From Deltaproteobacteria bacterium (GTDB taxonomy: Bacteria; Myxococcota_A; UBA9160; UBA4427): a stretch of DNA of 64,000 nucleotides. The DNA lies in assembly GCA_016713665.1 (NCBI GenBank), contig JADJOR010000024.1, forward strand, positions 186,001-250,000, written 5' to 3'. The position numbers and the translations under genes are program-made. The notes under the pieces were generated by a model. The model was not told where the DNA came from. It saw only the letters and a list, made by a program, of their open reading frames with translations, and searched no databases. Below, one piece after another: positions 8,190 to 23,654 of the stretch (the stretch's first letter is position 1; the number at the start of each line of letters is the position of its first letter).

Positions 8190-9176
8190 GTGACCCGATT
8201 CGTCGAAAGCACGATCACGTTTCCCTACCGCCGCTCGCTCGGGCGCATGCTGGCGGCCTTCATGGGGGCGCTGACCGAGAAGCGCATCCTCGGCGTCCGC
8301 GACGGCCAGCGAGTGCTGGTCCCGCCGATGGAGTGGGATCCGGCGACGGGGGATCCGCTGCCGCTGGATCTCGTCGAGGTCGGGCCCGTCGGGACGGTGC
8401 AGTCGTTCACGTGGGTGCCGAAGCCGTCCGTGCAGCATCCCCTCGACCGGCCCTTCGCCTTCGCGTTCATCGTGCTCGACGGGGCCTCGACGCCGCTGCT
8501 GCATGCGGTCGACGCGGGCTCGCCTTCGAAGCTGAAGGTCGGCGCGCGGGTCGCGCCGCGCTGGCGGGGCAAGCGGGTCGGGCGCATCGACGACATCGTC
8601 TGCTTCGTCCCGGGCGAATCGCCCGAGGTCGACGGCAAGGACGAGGGGCCGGCCTCCGAGCCCGTGACGATGATGGACTACAAGGCCTCGACGACCTATC
8701 GCAATCCCGTCCCCGCGGCGGCGGACCGCGCGATCGCGGCGACGCGGACCGGGCGGCTCGTCGCGCAGAAATGCCCGAAATGCGGCTCGGTCTACGGGGG
8801 CGGCCGCGGCTACTGCGTGCTCGACGCCCTCGAGCTCGGTCCCGAGCACGAGATCGACCTCGCGAAGACCGGGACGATCACGAATTTCGTCGTGATCACG
8901 CCGGTGCAGTACCCGGGCCAGACCGAGACCGAGCCCTTCGCCCGCGTCTTCGTGCTCGTCGACGACAGCCACGTCGTGTTCGGCTACCAGCCGCTGCTGG
9001 AGATGCCGGCGGCCGAGGTCCGCGTCGGTCTGCGCGTGCGCGCGGTCTTCGCGCCGGCGGGGGACGACACGGAGGAGACCGGTGCGATGGGTGGACATTT
9101 CGGGAGCCTGCTCGGCTGGGCTCCGAACGGCGAGCCGGACGTCCAGGACCCCGACCTCGTGAACAGGATCTTCTGA
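8190..9176 (+). CDS. Tandem DUF35 OB-fold (acyl-CoA-associated) protein
   Basis: 328 aa with two DUF35-like halves. The first half (~10-150) has the OB-fold strands (GTVQSFTWVPKP, FAFAFIVLDGAS, GARVAPRW) but no zinc-ribbon cysteines. The second half (~180-300) starts with RLVAQKCPKCGSVYGG (C195, C198), then C209, and has PFARVFVLVDDS. DUF35 proteins partner thiolase superfamily enzymes, for example ChsH2 with the aldolase Ltp2, and bridge or channel acyl-CoA substrates. The next two genes encode such thiolase-like proteins and overlap this one in ATGA style, so a complex is likely. The GTG start has GGAG 5 nt upstream. The fourth zinc cysteine is missing. Confidence 0.82.
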   Translation: MTRFVESTITFPYRRSLGRMLAAFMGALTEKRILGVRDGQRVLVPPMEWDPATGDPLPLDLVEVGPVGTVQSFTWVPKPSVQHPLDRPFAFAFIVLDGASTPLLHAVDAGSPSKLKVGARVAPRWRGKRVGRIDDIVCFVPGESPEVDGKDEGPASEPVTMMDYKASTTYRNPVPAAADRAIAATRTGRLVAQKCPKCGSVYGGGRGYCVLDALELGPEHEIDLAKTGTITNFVVITPVQYPGQTETEPFARVFVLVDDSHVVFGYQPLLEMPAAEVRVGLRVRAVFAPAGDDTEETGAMGGHFGSLLGWAPNGEPDVQDPDLVNRIF

Positions 9177-10231
9177 TGACGACGAACGCCTTCAAGAGTC
9201 CCTCGAAAGACATCGCGATCGTCGGCTGGGCCCAGACGCCGATGGTGCGCCGGACGGATCGGACCGAGACCCAGCTCCTGATGGGCGTCATCAGCGACGC
9301 GCTCGAGCCCCTCGGCCTGACCCGCAAGGACATCGACTTCACCTGCCTCGGCTCCTGCGACTACATCACGGGCCAGGCCTTCTCCTTCGTGTCCAATCTC
9401 GACGCGATCGGCGCGTGGCCGCCCAAGCGCGACTCGCACGTCGAGATGGACGGGGCCTGGGCGCTCTACGAAGCGTGGCTCCGGCTCCAGGAGGGCGACA
9501 TCGAGATCGCCGTCGTGACGGGCTCGGGGCGCTCCTCGACGGGGGATCCCGCGCTGATCTACCCGATGGAGATGGATCCCTTCTTCCTCGCGCCGCTCGG
9601 CGTCGATCCGCTCTCCTTCGCGGCGCTGCAGGCGCGCGCGGTCATCGAGGCCGGGATCGCCGACGAGCGGAAGATGGCCGAGGTCTCGGTCCGCTCGCGC
9701 GGGCTCTCGAAGGGGGCGAAGAGCGTCGACGACCTGCTGAAACGCGACTACGTCCGCGAGCCGCTGCGTCGCCACGACATCCCGCCGATCACCGACGGGG
9801 CCGCGGCGATGGTCCTCGCGACCGGCGAGCGCGCACGCAAGCTCGTGAAGCGCCCCGCCTACATCACCGGCTTCGACCACCGCACCGAATGCCACAACCC
9901 CTCCTTCCGCCGCCTCGACGACTCGCCGTCGACTCGCATCGCCGCGCAGGCGGCGGGCATGGCCGACGGACCGATCGAGGTCGCGGAGCTGCAGGCCGCC
10001 TTCAGCCACGAAGAGCTGCTCCTGCGCCACGCGCTCGGTCTCGGCCCGGACGTGAAGGTCAATCCATCGGGCGGGGCGCTGAAGTCGAACCCGATCATGG
10101 CCTCCGGGCTCTGCCGCATCGGCTACGCCGCGGACCACGTCTTCGGCGGGGGCCGGCGCGCGCTCGGACATTCGACGAGCGGCCCGTGTCTGCAACAGAA
10201 TCTGATCTGCATCGTGGAGGGACGGGGATGA
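9176..10231 (+). CDS. Thiolase-like (lipid-transfer/SCP-x type) protein lacking the catalytic cysteine
   Basis: 351 aa. Thiolase-fold markers are IAIVGWAQTPMVRR, then HVEMDGAWALYEAW, ELQAAFSHEELL, NPSGGALKSNPIMASG and HSTSGPCLQQNL. Aligned on the conserved G...AG spacing, the nucleophilic Cys is replaced by Glu90. The His of the GHPxGASG motif is Asn305. This places it with Ltp2/Rv1627c-like 'lipid-transfer' thiolase homologues, some of which are aldolases that need a DUF35 partner. Its ATG overlaps the DUF35 stop by one base (TGATG), and its own stop overlaps the next gene by 4 bp. Claisen thiolase activity is unlikely; retro-aldol cleavage of an acyl-CoA is one possibility. Confidence 0.82.
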   Translation: MTTNAFKSPSKDIAIVGWAQTPMVRRTDRTETQLLMGVISDALEPLGLTRKDIDFTCLGSCDYITGQAFSFVSNLDAIGAWPPKRDSHVEMDGAWALYEAWLRLQEGDIEIAVVTGSGRSSTGDPALIYPMEMDPFFLAPLGVDPLSFAALQARAVIEAGIADERKMAEVSVRSRGLSKGAKSVDDLLKRDYVREPLRRHDIPPITDGAAAMVLATGERARKLVKRPAYITGFDHRTECHNPSFRRLDDSPSTRIAAQAAGMADGPIEVAELQAAFSHEELLLRHALGLGPDVKVNPSGGALKSNPIMASGLCRIGYAADHVFGGGRRALGHSTSGPCLQQNLICIVEGRG

Positions 10232-11388
10232 ACGCGTGCGCAGTCGTCGGCGTCGGACAGACGCATCACAAGAGCCGGCGCCACGACGTCTCCTTCGGCG
10301 GGCTCGTGCGGGAGGCGGTGTTCCGCGCCCTCGAAGACGCCCACATGACGATGCGGGACATCGACGCCGTCGTCCTCGGCAAGGCCCCCGATCTCTTCGA
10401 GGGCGTCATGAAGCCCGAGCTCTATCTGTCGGACGCGCTCGGCGCCGTCGGCAAGCCGATGTTCCGCGTGCATACGGCGGGCTCGGTCGGCGGGACGACC
10501 GCGATCGTCGCCGCGTCCCACATTCAAGCGGGGAAGCACAAGACGGTGCTCGCCGTCGCCTTCGAGAAGCAGTCGGAGGGCAACGCCCAGTTCGCGCTCG
10601 GGAGCGGGAAGGGCGCCTCGCTCGGCGCCGGCGGCGCCTTCGCGCCCTTCATCCGCGCCTACATCCATCGGAGCCGCGCGCCCGAGCACATCGGCTGGAA
10701 GGTCGCGGTCAAGGATCGCAAGAACGCGCTCAAGAACCCCTACGCACACCTGAAGATCCACGACATCTCGATCGAGAAGGTGAAGAACTCGCCCATGATG
10801 TGGGAGCCGATCCGCTTCCTCGAGTCGTGTCCCTCGTCGGACGGCGCCTGCGCCGTCGTGTTGACGGACGAGGCGGGCGGGAAGCGCGCGGCGGATGCCG
10901 GAAGGCCGCCGGCGTGGGTGCTCGGGACGTCCTCGCGCTCGGAGCCGCCGAGCTTTCCGGGGCGCGATCCGGTGCGGCCCGCGGCCTGCCTGCAGTGTGC
11001 GGACGACGTCTACAAGCAGGCGGGGATCACGAATCCCCGCAAGCAGCTCTCGATGGCCGAGCTCTACGTGCCGTTCTCCTGGCACGAGGCGATCTGGCTC
11101 GAGGCGCATCGCATCGCCGAGCCCGGCGAGGGCTGGAAGATGATCGATCGCGGCGAGACCGAGATCGGCGGCGCGTTCCCGATCAACTGCTCGGGGGGCG
11201 TGCTGTCGTCGAACCCGATCGGTGCGTCGGGTCTGCTGCGCTTCGCCGAGGCGGCGAATCAGGTCCGCGGCTGCGCCGGCGAGATCCAGGTCGACGGGGC
11301 GAAGACGGCGTTAGGCATGGCCTACGGGGCGAACTCGCAGTACTTCAGCATGTGGGTCGTCGGGAAGTCGCTGCGGCCGTTCGGCTGA
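10228..11388 (+). CDS. Second thiolase-like protein, paralogue of the upstream gene
   Basis: 386 aa. Opens CAVVGVGQTHHKSRR, then HTAGSVGGTTAIVAA where the catalytic Cys is expected. The spacing to AGK puts Gly85 at the nucleophile position. The C-terminal motif reads NCSGGVLSSNPIGASG, with Asn329 in place of the catalytic His. AELYVPFSWHEAIW matches the thiolase His/Phe block. It overlaps the upstream thiolase-like gene by 4 bp (ATGA), so the two should be made together as heterodimer or complex subunits with the DUF35 protein. Archaeal acetoacetyl-CoA thiolase/HMG-CoA synthase complexes are also bridged by a DUF35 protein, but those keep their Cys. Function not assigned. Confidence 0.82.
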   Translation: MNACAVVGVGQTHHKSRRHDVSFGGLVREAVFRALEDAHMTMRDIDAVVLGKAPDLFEGVMKPELYLSDALGAVGKPMFRVHTAGSVGGTTAIVAASHIQAGKHKTVLAVAFEKQSEGNAQFALGSGKGASLGAGGAFAPFIRAYIHRSRAPEHIGWKVAVKDRKNALKNPYAHLKIHDISIEKVKNSPMMWEPIRFLESCPSSDGACAVVLTDEAGGKRAADAGRPPAWVLGTSSRSEPPSFPGRDPVRPAACLQCADDVYKQAGITNPRKQLSMAELYVPFSWHEAIWLEAHRIAEPGEGWKMIDRGETEIGGAFPINCSGGVLSSNPIGASGLLRFAEAANQVRGCAGEIQVDGAKTALGMAYGANSQYFSMWVVGKSLRPFG

Positions 11389-11421
11389 CGGCCGCAGCGA
11401 TCCACTCGACGCTCGACCCGG

Positions 11422-12186
11422 CTACTCCGCCTTCGGCGCTTCGCCGTCGCCCGTCGGCGGGTGGCCCGGGGGCATCTCGGAAGCCTGCGACGCTCCGATC
11501 CCGAGCAGCTCGACGTCGAAGGCGAGCGCCGCGCCGGGCATGATCTTCGGCGGCGCACCGCGGTCGCCGTAGGCGATGCTCGCCGGGCAGACGAAGCGGG
11601 CCTTGCCCCCGACCTTCATCTTCTGGACGCCTTCGGTCCAGCACGGGATCACGCCGTCGAGCGGGAACTCCGCCGGCGTCCCGCGATCGACGGAGCTGTC
11701 GAAGACCGTCCCGTCGCGCAGGGTGCCGTGGTAGTGGACCTTCACGACGTCGCTGGCCTTCGGCGAAGCGCCTTCGCCCGCCGCGACCTCGCGGTAGACG
11801 AGTCCCGACGCGAGCTTCTCGGCGCCGGGCTCGGCGGCGGCGGCCGTCAGGAAGGACTCCGCGGCCTTCGCCTCTTCGCCCGCGGCCGCGGCGACGCGCG
11901 CCATCCCGAACTCCTGGATCTTCGGCATCTGGGCCTCGAGCTCGACCTTCGGCGTCCGGCCGAGGGCGCCGTCCTTCAGCCCCTCGGCGAGGGTCCCGAG
12001 CTCCGTCTCGTCGAGGTGGAACGGCTCGAGCTCCCGCGCGAGGGCGAGGCCGAGGGCGTAGATCGTCTTCTGGTCGTCAGTCGAGAGATCCCCTGCCGCC
12101 GCCGAAGATCCGGAGTCGGCCTTCTGACAGGCGAGGAGCGCGAAGATCGCAGCGGAAACGAACAAAAGGCGCGGGAGGCGGGTCAT
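11422..12186 (-). CDS. FKBP-type peptidyl-prolyl isomerase lipoprotein (FkpA/Mip-like)
   Basis: 254 aa. A lipoprotein signal peptide ends in LLAC at ~17-20, so the mature protein is tethered to a membrane facing the periplasm or surface. Residues ~36-130 form the helical FKBP N-terminal dimerisation domain (DDQKTIYALGLALAREL). Residues ~135-235 are the FKBP catalytic domain (VKVHYHGTLRDGTVFDSS, GTPAEFPLDGVIPCW, ASIAYGDRGAPPKIMPGAAL). It should assist folding of exported proteins. The ATG at 12186 has AAGGG 8 nt upstream; the frame is open much further, but homology starts here. TATGCT at 12285-12290 is a possible -10. Confidence 0.9.
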   Translation of the reverse strand: MTRLPRLLFVSAAIFALLACQKADSGSSAAAGDLSTDDQKTIYALGLALARELEPFHLDETELGTLAEGLKDGALGRTPKVELEAQMPKIQEFGMARVAAAAGEEAKAAESFLTAAAAEPGAEKLASGLVYREVAAGEGASPKASDVVKVHYHGTLRDGTVFDSSVDRGTPAEFPLDGVIPCWTEGVQKMKVGGKARFVCPASIAYGDRGAPPKIMPGAALAFDVELLGIGASQASEMPPGHPPTGDGEAPKAE

Positions 12187-12385
12187 CGTCGAGGCCCTTC
12201 CATGAGAACCGGCACCAGGGCATGGGACGCATGCTCGATCGGGGGCCGGTCGGGGTTGAGTGGTGGTCGGCAAAAGCGCGGGCGAGCATAGGGGGTGTGG
12301 ACGGCGATTTCCGCATCGGCCCACAAAGATCCCGATCTCGCGCCGCCCGCTCGCCCGGAGCCCGAAGGCGCCCGCCCGCTCGCGC

Positions 12386-13901
12386 TCACGCCCTCCGACG
12401 ACCCCCGCCGAACAGGGCGGCGCTCCCGACCAGCGCCATGAAGGCTGCGAGCGCCGCGAGTCCGATGCGCGAGATCGAAGGCACCTGCGGCGATCCGCCC
12501 TGGCTCGCCGATACGCCCGAGCATCCGGTGCCGCAGCCGTTTCCGGCCTCGCAGCCGCTCTGACAGGCCGCCGTCGTCGGACAGCTGCCGAGGCATTGGC
12601 CGAGGTCGACCTGGCAGAACGGAGCGCAGTACGTCGACGTGCAGCCGGCGAGGCAGCTCGAGAAGCCCGCCCAGCATCCGGCCTGGCAATCGGAGTTCGC
12701 CGTCTCGCAGCGCGCGCTGCAATCGGTGCACTGGCGTGGCGTCGCAGGCTTCGCAGGTCGTGGCGGGGCTGTAGCTGCAGCCGGTCGCGACGTTGCAGGT
12801 ATCGGTCGTGCAGCTCATGGCGTCGTTGCAGACGAGCGGGGCCCCGCTCGTGCACGCGCCGCCTTCGCACTGGTCGCCGCTCGTACACGCGCTCGCGTCC
12901 GAGCACGTCGTCCCGTCGGGCTTCGGCGCCTCGACGCAGGCCCCGGTCGACGGCTCGCAGCTCGCGTTCATGCAGGGACCCGAAGCCGGACAGACGACGG
13001 GGCTGCTGCCGCGACAGACTCCGGCCTGACAGGTGTCGGTCCCCGTGCAGGCATTCTGGTCGTCGCAGGCGGCGCCGTTCGGCTTCGCGGGCTGACTGCA
13101 GACGCCGGTCGTCGGGTTGCACACGCCCGCGACGCGGCACGCATCGGCGGCGGTGCAGACGACGGGGGAGCTGCCGAGGCAGATGCCGGCCTGACAGGCA
13201 TCGACCTGGGTGCAGGCATTGCCGTCGTTGCAGGTCGTTCCGCTCGGGCGGAACTGGCAGGTCGAGGTACAGCAGCTGCCGCCGCTCGCGCCCGCGTCGC
13301 ACTGTTCGCCGGCTTCGAGGACGGCATTGCCGCAGACGGGGCACGGCGTCGGAAGCGGGAAGGTGTCGGAGTAGGCGTCGCGCACGCGCGCGGCGGTGGC
13401 GCTCCCGAACGCGCGCATGTCCTTGGCGCTGCGATAGTTGGGGAGGCTCGCGCTGCACGGGTCGATCACGAACGGGAAGCCCTGGCTGGCTCCGGCCGCG
13501 ACGGTGACGGGCGCGGGGAGCGAGACCTGCGCGATGCGGTACCAGCCCGCGCTCGAGCCGGCGGGCAGCGGCGGGATCGCTACGCCTTCGTCGAAGCGGA
13601 CCTCGATCGAAGCGGACAGAGCCGAGAACGGGATCGGTTCGCTCTCCGCGTTCGTCAGGGTCAGCACGCCCGAGACGGTGGAGCCCGAGACCGCGGCGGT
13701 CGTGCTCACGCTGAAGCTCGAGCCGCCGCCGGCCGACGCGGCCGAGGCGAAGAGCCCCGTTCCCGCGAACATTCCTGCCAAGAGGAGGGTCGACAGCCGC
13801 CGCGCAATCCCGCCCACGCGGGGAAGGCGGCGGGGGACGCTCGCGGTGCAGGACGATTGGGCTCCGACGAGCTGGGCGAATCGAAGGGATGTTCCGGGCA
13901 T
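12386..13901 (-). CDS. Secreted Cys-rich repeat protein with C-terminal sorting tail; apparent 1-bp frameshift
   Basis: The ATG at 13901 has AGGAG 7 nt upstream. A long signal peptide (~30-57) ends ASA. A beta-rich domain follows, then VCGNAVLEAGEQCDAG and several repeats of the form CNDGNACTQVDACQAGxC..SPVVC, as in myxobacterial and deltaproteobacterial surface proteins. After CEACDATP the frame loses its cysteines. Moving one base at ~12731-12740 restores a Cys-rich stretch (CTDCSARCETANSDCQAGC and onward), ending with VPSISRIGLAALAAF, a hydrophobic helix and RRR before TGA at 12386. That tail resembles IPTL/PEP-CTERM exosortase signals. Total length is 3n+1, so one extra base is implied. 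Function unknown; a cell-surface role is inferred. Confidence 0.72.
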
Positions 13902-13920
13902 GGGGCGCTCCTGCACTGGA

Positions 13921-13947
13921 TTGAAGTGGGAACTTTCTCCCACTCAA
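13921..13947. promoter_or_regulatory. Strong inverted repeat upstream of the Cys-rich gene
   Basis: TTGA-(A)-GTGGGA, loop ACTTTC, then TCCCAC-TCAA: ten base pairs with one bulged base. It lies 20-46 nt before the ATG at 13901, just ahead of the SD. It may be a repressor operator or an mRNA 5' hairpin. Confidence 0.5.
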
Positions 13948-13989
13948 TCAGTCAGGGCAACCACCGCCCGGTGATTTCGAGGCGAAACT

Positions 13990-15936
<1,947 letters not shown>

Positions 15937-15962
15937 GGGCGCTCCTTGTCCGTCGCGCCACG

Positions 15963-15968
15963 AGCCTA
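15963..15968 (-). promoter_or_regulatory. Putative -10 element (TAGGCT) of the hybrid kinase
   Basis: Reads TAGGCT on the minus strand, 26 nt before the ATG at 15936. Part of the recurring TANNNT pattern; no clear -35. Confidence 0.3.
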
Positions 15969-16071
15969 CACCGTTCCGGTTCGATCGGCTCGGGCTTCGA
16001 GCGGGCGTCGGTGTCGAAGCAGGGAACGATCGGTGCAGGGGCCGGCTCCCCCCGCGATCGTTTCTGCCCGG

Positions 16072-17415
16072 CTAGGAATCCCTCCCGTTGAACGCCACCG
16101 CGAGCTCCACCAGCGCGCGCACGCCGGTCGCGAGCCCGCGCTCGTCGATCAGGAAGCGCGGCGAATGGTTGGGCGCCGCCGCTTCGATCGGCGTCGCGGG
16201 ATCGCGGACGCCGAGCCAGAGGAAGAGGCCGGGCACGCGATTCGCGTAGAACGAGAAGTCCTCGGCGGTCGTGGTCGGGCGTCCAGTGTGGACCCGATCT
16301 GCGCCGAGGCTTCGCTCGAGGACGCGGCGGCCGAAGGCGGCGAGCTCGGCATCGTTCACGAGGACGCCGTAGCCGCGGACGATCTCGACCGTCGCCGTCG
16401 CACCGCTCGCCTCGGCGGTCTTCGCGGCGACGCGTTCGATCTTCGCGTGGAGGGCCGTGCGGGCCGCCTCGTCGAAGCTCCGGATCGTGCCGATCAGCTC
16501 GACCTCGTCGGGGAGGATGTTGTTGCGGTTGCCGCCGTGAATCGCGCCGACCGACACGATCGCGGGCGTCGTCACGTCGATCTCCCGCGCGGGCAGCGCC
16601 TCGATCGCGAGCACGATGCGCGCGGCGACCGGGATCGGATCGATGCCGGCGAAGGGCAGGGCGCCGTGGGTCTGGCGGCCTCGGACGACGATGCGGAAGC
16701 GATCGGAGGCGGCCATCGCCGGCCCGGCGACGACCGAGAGCTCGCCGGCGACGTCGACGGGGCCGACGTGGAGTCCGAAGATCGCCGCGGGCGAGGGATC
16801 GTCGAAGGCGCCCTCGGCGAGCATCGCCTCGGCCCCGCCCGTCTCCCCCGGACCGCCGCCTTCCTCCGCGGGCTGGAAGAGGAAGACGACCTCGCCCGGC
16901 AGCCCATCGCGCAGGCCGGCCAGGACCTCGGCGGCGCCGAGCAGCATCGCGACGTGGGCATCGTGGCCGCAGGCGTGCATGACGCCGACGGTCTCGCCCC
17001 GCCAGGTCGCCTTCGCCTTCGACGCGAAGGGCAGGCCCGTCTGCTCGGTGACCGGGAGCGCGTCCATGTCCGCGCGCAGGGCGACGGTGCGGCCGGGCTT
17101 CGCGCCGCGCAGCACACCGACGACGCCCGTTCCGCCGACGCCTTCGCGGACCGCGAGGCCGAGGGTGCGCAGGCGCTTCGCGACGAGGGCTGCGGTGCGC
17201 TTCTCGGCGAAGCCGAGCTCGGGGTGGGCGTGGAGGTCCCGGCGCGTCTCGATCATGCGGGCTTCGGCGCGGGCGACGCCGGCGGGGATGCGGACCGTGA
17301 GCGGCGCGTCGGGGAGGGATCTGCCGGCGTCGAGGGCGGCTCCGGCCTCGGCGCGCGCGGTCTCGGCGGACGAGAGTAGGAAGAGCAGCGGGAGCGCGAG
17401 CGCGAAGCGATGCAT
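16072..17415 (-). CDS. Secreted M20-family metallo-amidohydrolase (hippurate/IAA-amino-acid hydrolase type)
   Basis: 447 aa. A signal peptide is present (MHRFALALPLLFLLSSAETARA). The M20D signature follows: RRDLHAHPELGFAE, ALRADMDALPV, HACGHDAHVAMLLGAA and FLFQPAEEGGGPGE, which supply the dinuclear metal ligands and the general-base Glu. The dimerisation lid is in the middle (VVRGRQTHGALP) and TTTAEDFSFY near the end gives the last metal His region. The family removes N-acyl groups from amino acids or peptides. The signal peptide points to periplasmic action, less usual for this family. GAGGA is upstream of the ATG; the gene is divergent from lhr. Confidence 0.88.
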   Translation of the reverse strand: MHRFALALPLLFLLSSAETARAEAGAALDAGRSLPDAPLTVRIPAGVARAEARMIETRRDLHAHPELGFAEKRTAALVAKRLRTLGLAVREGVGGTGVVGVLRGAKPGRTVALRADMDALPVTEQTGLPFASKAKATWRGETVGVMHACGHDAHVAMLLGAAEVLAGLRDGLPGEVVFLFQPAEEGGGPGETGGAEAMLAEGAFDDPSPAAIFGLHVGPVDVAGELSVVAGPAMAASDRFRIVVRGRQTHGALPFAGIDPIPVAARIVLAIEALPAREIDVTTPAIVSVGAIHGGNRNNILPDEVELIGTIRSFDEAARTALHAKIERVAAKTAEASGATATVEIVRGYGVLVNDAELAAFGRRVLERSLGADRVHTGRPTTTAEDFSFYANRVPGLFLWLGVRDPATPIEAAAPNHSPRFLIDERGLATGVRALVELAVAFNGRDS

Positions 17416-17477
17416 GGGCGGTCCTCGGTTCAGGGGCGGGCCCGCGAGCAGACGAGCCCGGAGATCGCCTGCGAGGC

Positions 17478-17483
17478 TAGGTT
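17478..17483 (+). promoter_or_regulatory. Putative -10 element (TAGGTT), possibly giving a leaderless lhr mRNA
   Basis: TAGGTT ends 6 nt before the lhr ATG at 17490 and no SD is present. That is the spacing expected if transcription starts at or next to the start codon. Confidence 0.35.
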
Positions 17484-17489
17484 TTCCCG

Positions 17490-22142
<4,653 letters not shown>

Positions 22143-22187
22143 GCGGATCGACTCGGGCCGTCGAATCGGGCGTGGGACGCGCATGCG

Positions 22188-23597
22188 TCAGGCGCCCGGC
22201 TCGATCGGATGGATGCCGATGCCGAAGGCCGACGCGACCGAGACCGCCGACAGGACGCCTCCGACGGCGAAGGCGAGGGCGAAGGCGTCGGGGGTGTTGC
22301 GACCGCCGTAGGCGAGGGCGAGCAGCGTGATGCCGAAGGCGGCGCCGCCCTGGCCCATCAGGCGATTGGCGGCGCCGGCGATGCCGAGGTCGTGGAACGG
22401 GACCGAGCGCGCGATGGCGGCGGTGATCGAGGGCTGAGAGAGGCCGTGACCGGCGCCCTGCAGGACGAGGCCGGCGACGAAGAGGCCGAGGCTCTCGGCG
22501 TGGGCCGCCCAGGCGGAGACGAAGAGCCCGAACGTGAGGCCCGTGCAGCCGACGACCGAGGCGATCCGCTCGCCGTAGGCCTCGCCGAAGCGGCCGCCGA
22601 GCGGCGAGAAGATCGTCAGCGAGGCCGTCCGGATCAGGACGATGTAGGACGCGACCGTCACCGAATGCCCGAGCTTGAGCAGCAGGATCGGCGCGACGAC
22701 GAAGGCCCCCATGTAGGCCGCACTCGTGAAGGCGTTGGTCGCGAGGGTCGCGCTGAAGTTCGGCGAGCGGAAGAAGCCGAGGGGCATGAGCGGGGCCTCG
22801 ACGCGGCGCTCGATCCAGACGAAGGCGACGAGGCCGACGAGGCCGATCGCCAGCGCGTGCGGGATCCAGACCGCGAAGGCGGCGGGGCTCCGGACGCTCC
22901 CGAGGGCGTACATGAGGCCGCCGACACCGAAGGAGAGCGCGACCGAGCCCGCGACGTCGAAGCGCACGCGCAGGGGCTTCGTCTCCCGCAGCACGACCAT
23001 CGCGAGCGCGAGGGCCAGCGCCGAGAAGCCCGCCTGCAGCAGGAATACGATCCGCCAGCCGAAGAGATCGACGAGCGGCCCGCCGGCGAAGAGCCCGAGG
23101 GCCGGCGCCGCCGCCGTCGTCATCGACCACCAGCCCATCGCCCGCACCCGCTGATCCGGCGGCGTCACCGAGAAGATCAGCGCCATCGCCGTCGGCTGGG
23201 TCGCGCCGCCGAGGATCGACGCGAGCGTCCGGAATCCGATCAGCGAGGCGGGATCGAAGGCGAGGGCCGTCAGCACCGCCACGACCGTCGACCCCGCAAA
23301 GCCCAGCAGGAAGACCCGGCGATGACCGCGCTGGTCGCCGAGCTTGCCGAGGAGCGGAAACGTCACGGCCGAGAGCAGCATGGGCGCCGAGATGACCCAG
23401 GCCATGGTCGTCTCGTCCGCGGAGAACTCGTCGGCGATCGAGGCGAGGGAGACGGCGAGGATCGTGATCGGGAAGCTCGTCGCGAACATCCCGGCCAGCG
23501 CGGCCAGCAGGACCCAGGTCGGGTAGCGGCCGCTCGCGTCGAGGCGGGCGAGCAGGGCGTCGCGCCAGCCGGAGGCCGGGTCGGTGGGAGGCGTCAT
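22188..23597 (-). CDS. MFS transporter (DHA2/EmrB-QacA-like drug exporter type)
   Basis: 469 aa with about 14 hydrophobic segments. The MFS motif A region reads FPLLGKLGDQRGHRRVF. The motif C-like stretch PALGLFAGGPLVDLFGWR is followed by the second-half loop SPLGGRFGEAYGER. The layout matches drug:H+ antiporters of the DHA2 family; the substrate is unknown. The ATG at 23597 has no evident SD. It is divergent from the DUF420 gene (57 bp between starts) and convergent with lhr. Confidence 0.85.
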   Translation of the reverse strand: MTPPTDPASGWRDALLARLDASGRYPTWVLLAALAGMFATSFPITILAVSLASIADEFSADETTMAWVISAPMLLSAVTFPLLGKLGDQRGHRRVFLLGFAGSTVVAVLTALAFDPASLIGFRTLASILGGATQPTAMALIFSVTPPDQRVRAMGWWSMTTAAAPALGLFAGGPLVDLFGWRIVFLLQAGFSALALALAMVVLRETKPLRVRFDVAGSVALSFGVGGLMYALGSVRSPAAFAVWIPHALAIGLVGLVAFVWIERRVEAPLMPLGFFRSPNFSATLATNAFTSAAYMGAFVVAPILLLKLGHSVTVASYIVLIRTASLTIFSPLGGRFGEAYGERIASVVGCTGLTFGLFVSAWAAHAESLGLFVAGLVLQGAGHGLSQPSITAAIARSVPFHDLGIAGAANRLMGQGGAAFGITLLALAYGGRNTPDAFALAFAVGGVLSAVSVASAFGIGIHPIEPGA

Positions 23598-23654
23598 GGG
23601 GCGGCCAACGTAGCGCCGCGCGCGCAGCGCGAGCTGCTACGGTCGGTCATCGAG

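Noticed and set aside
9176..11388. Calling the two genes ordinary acetyl-CoA acetyltransferases
   Set aside because: Neither has the nucleophilic Cys nor the GHP His, so the standard reaction is not supported.
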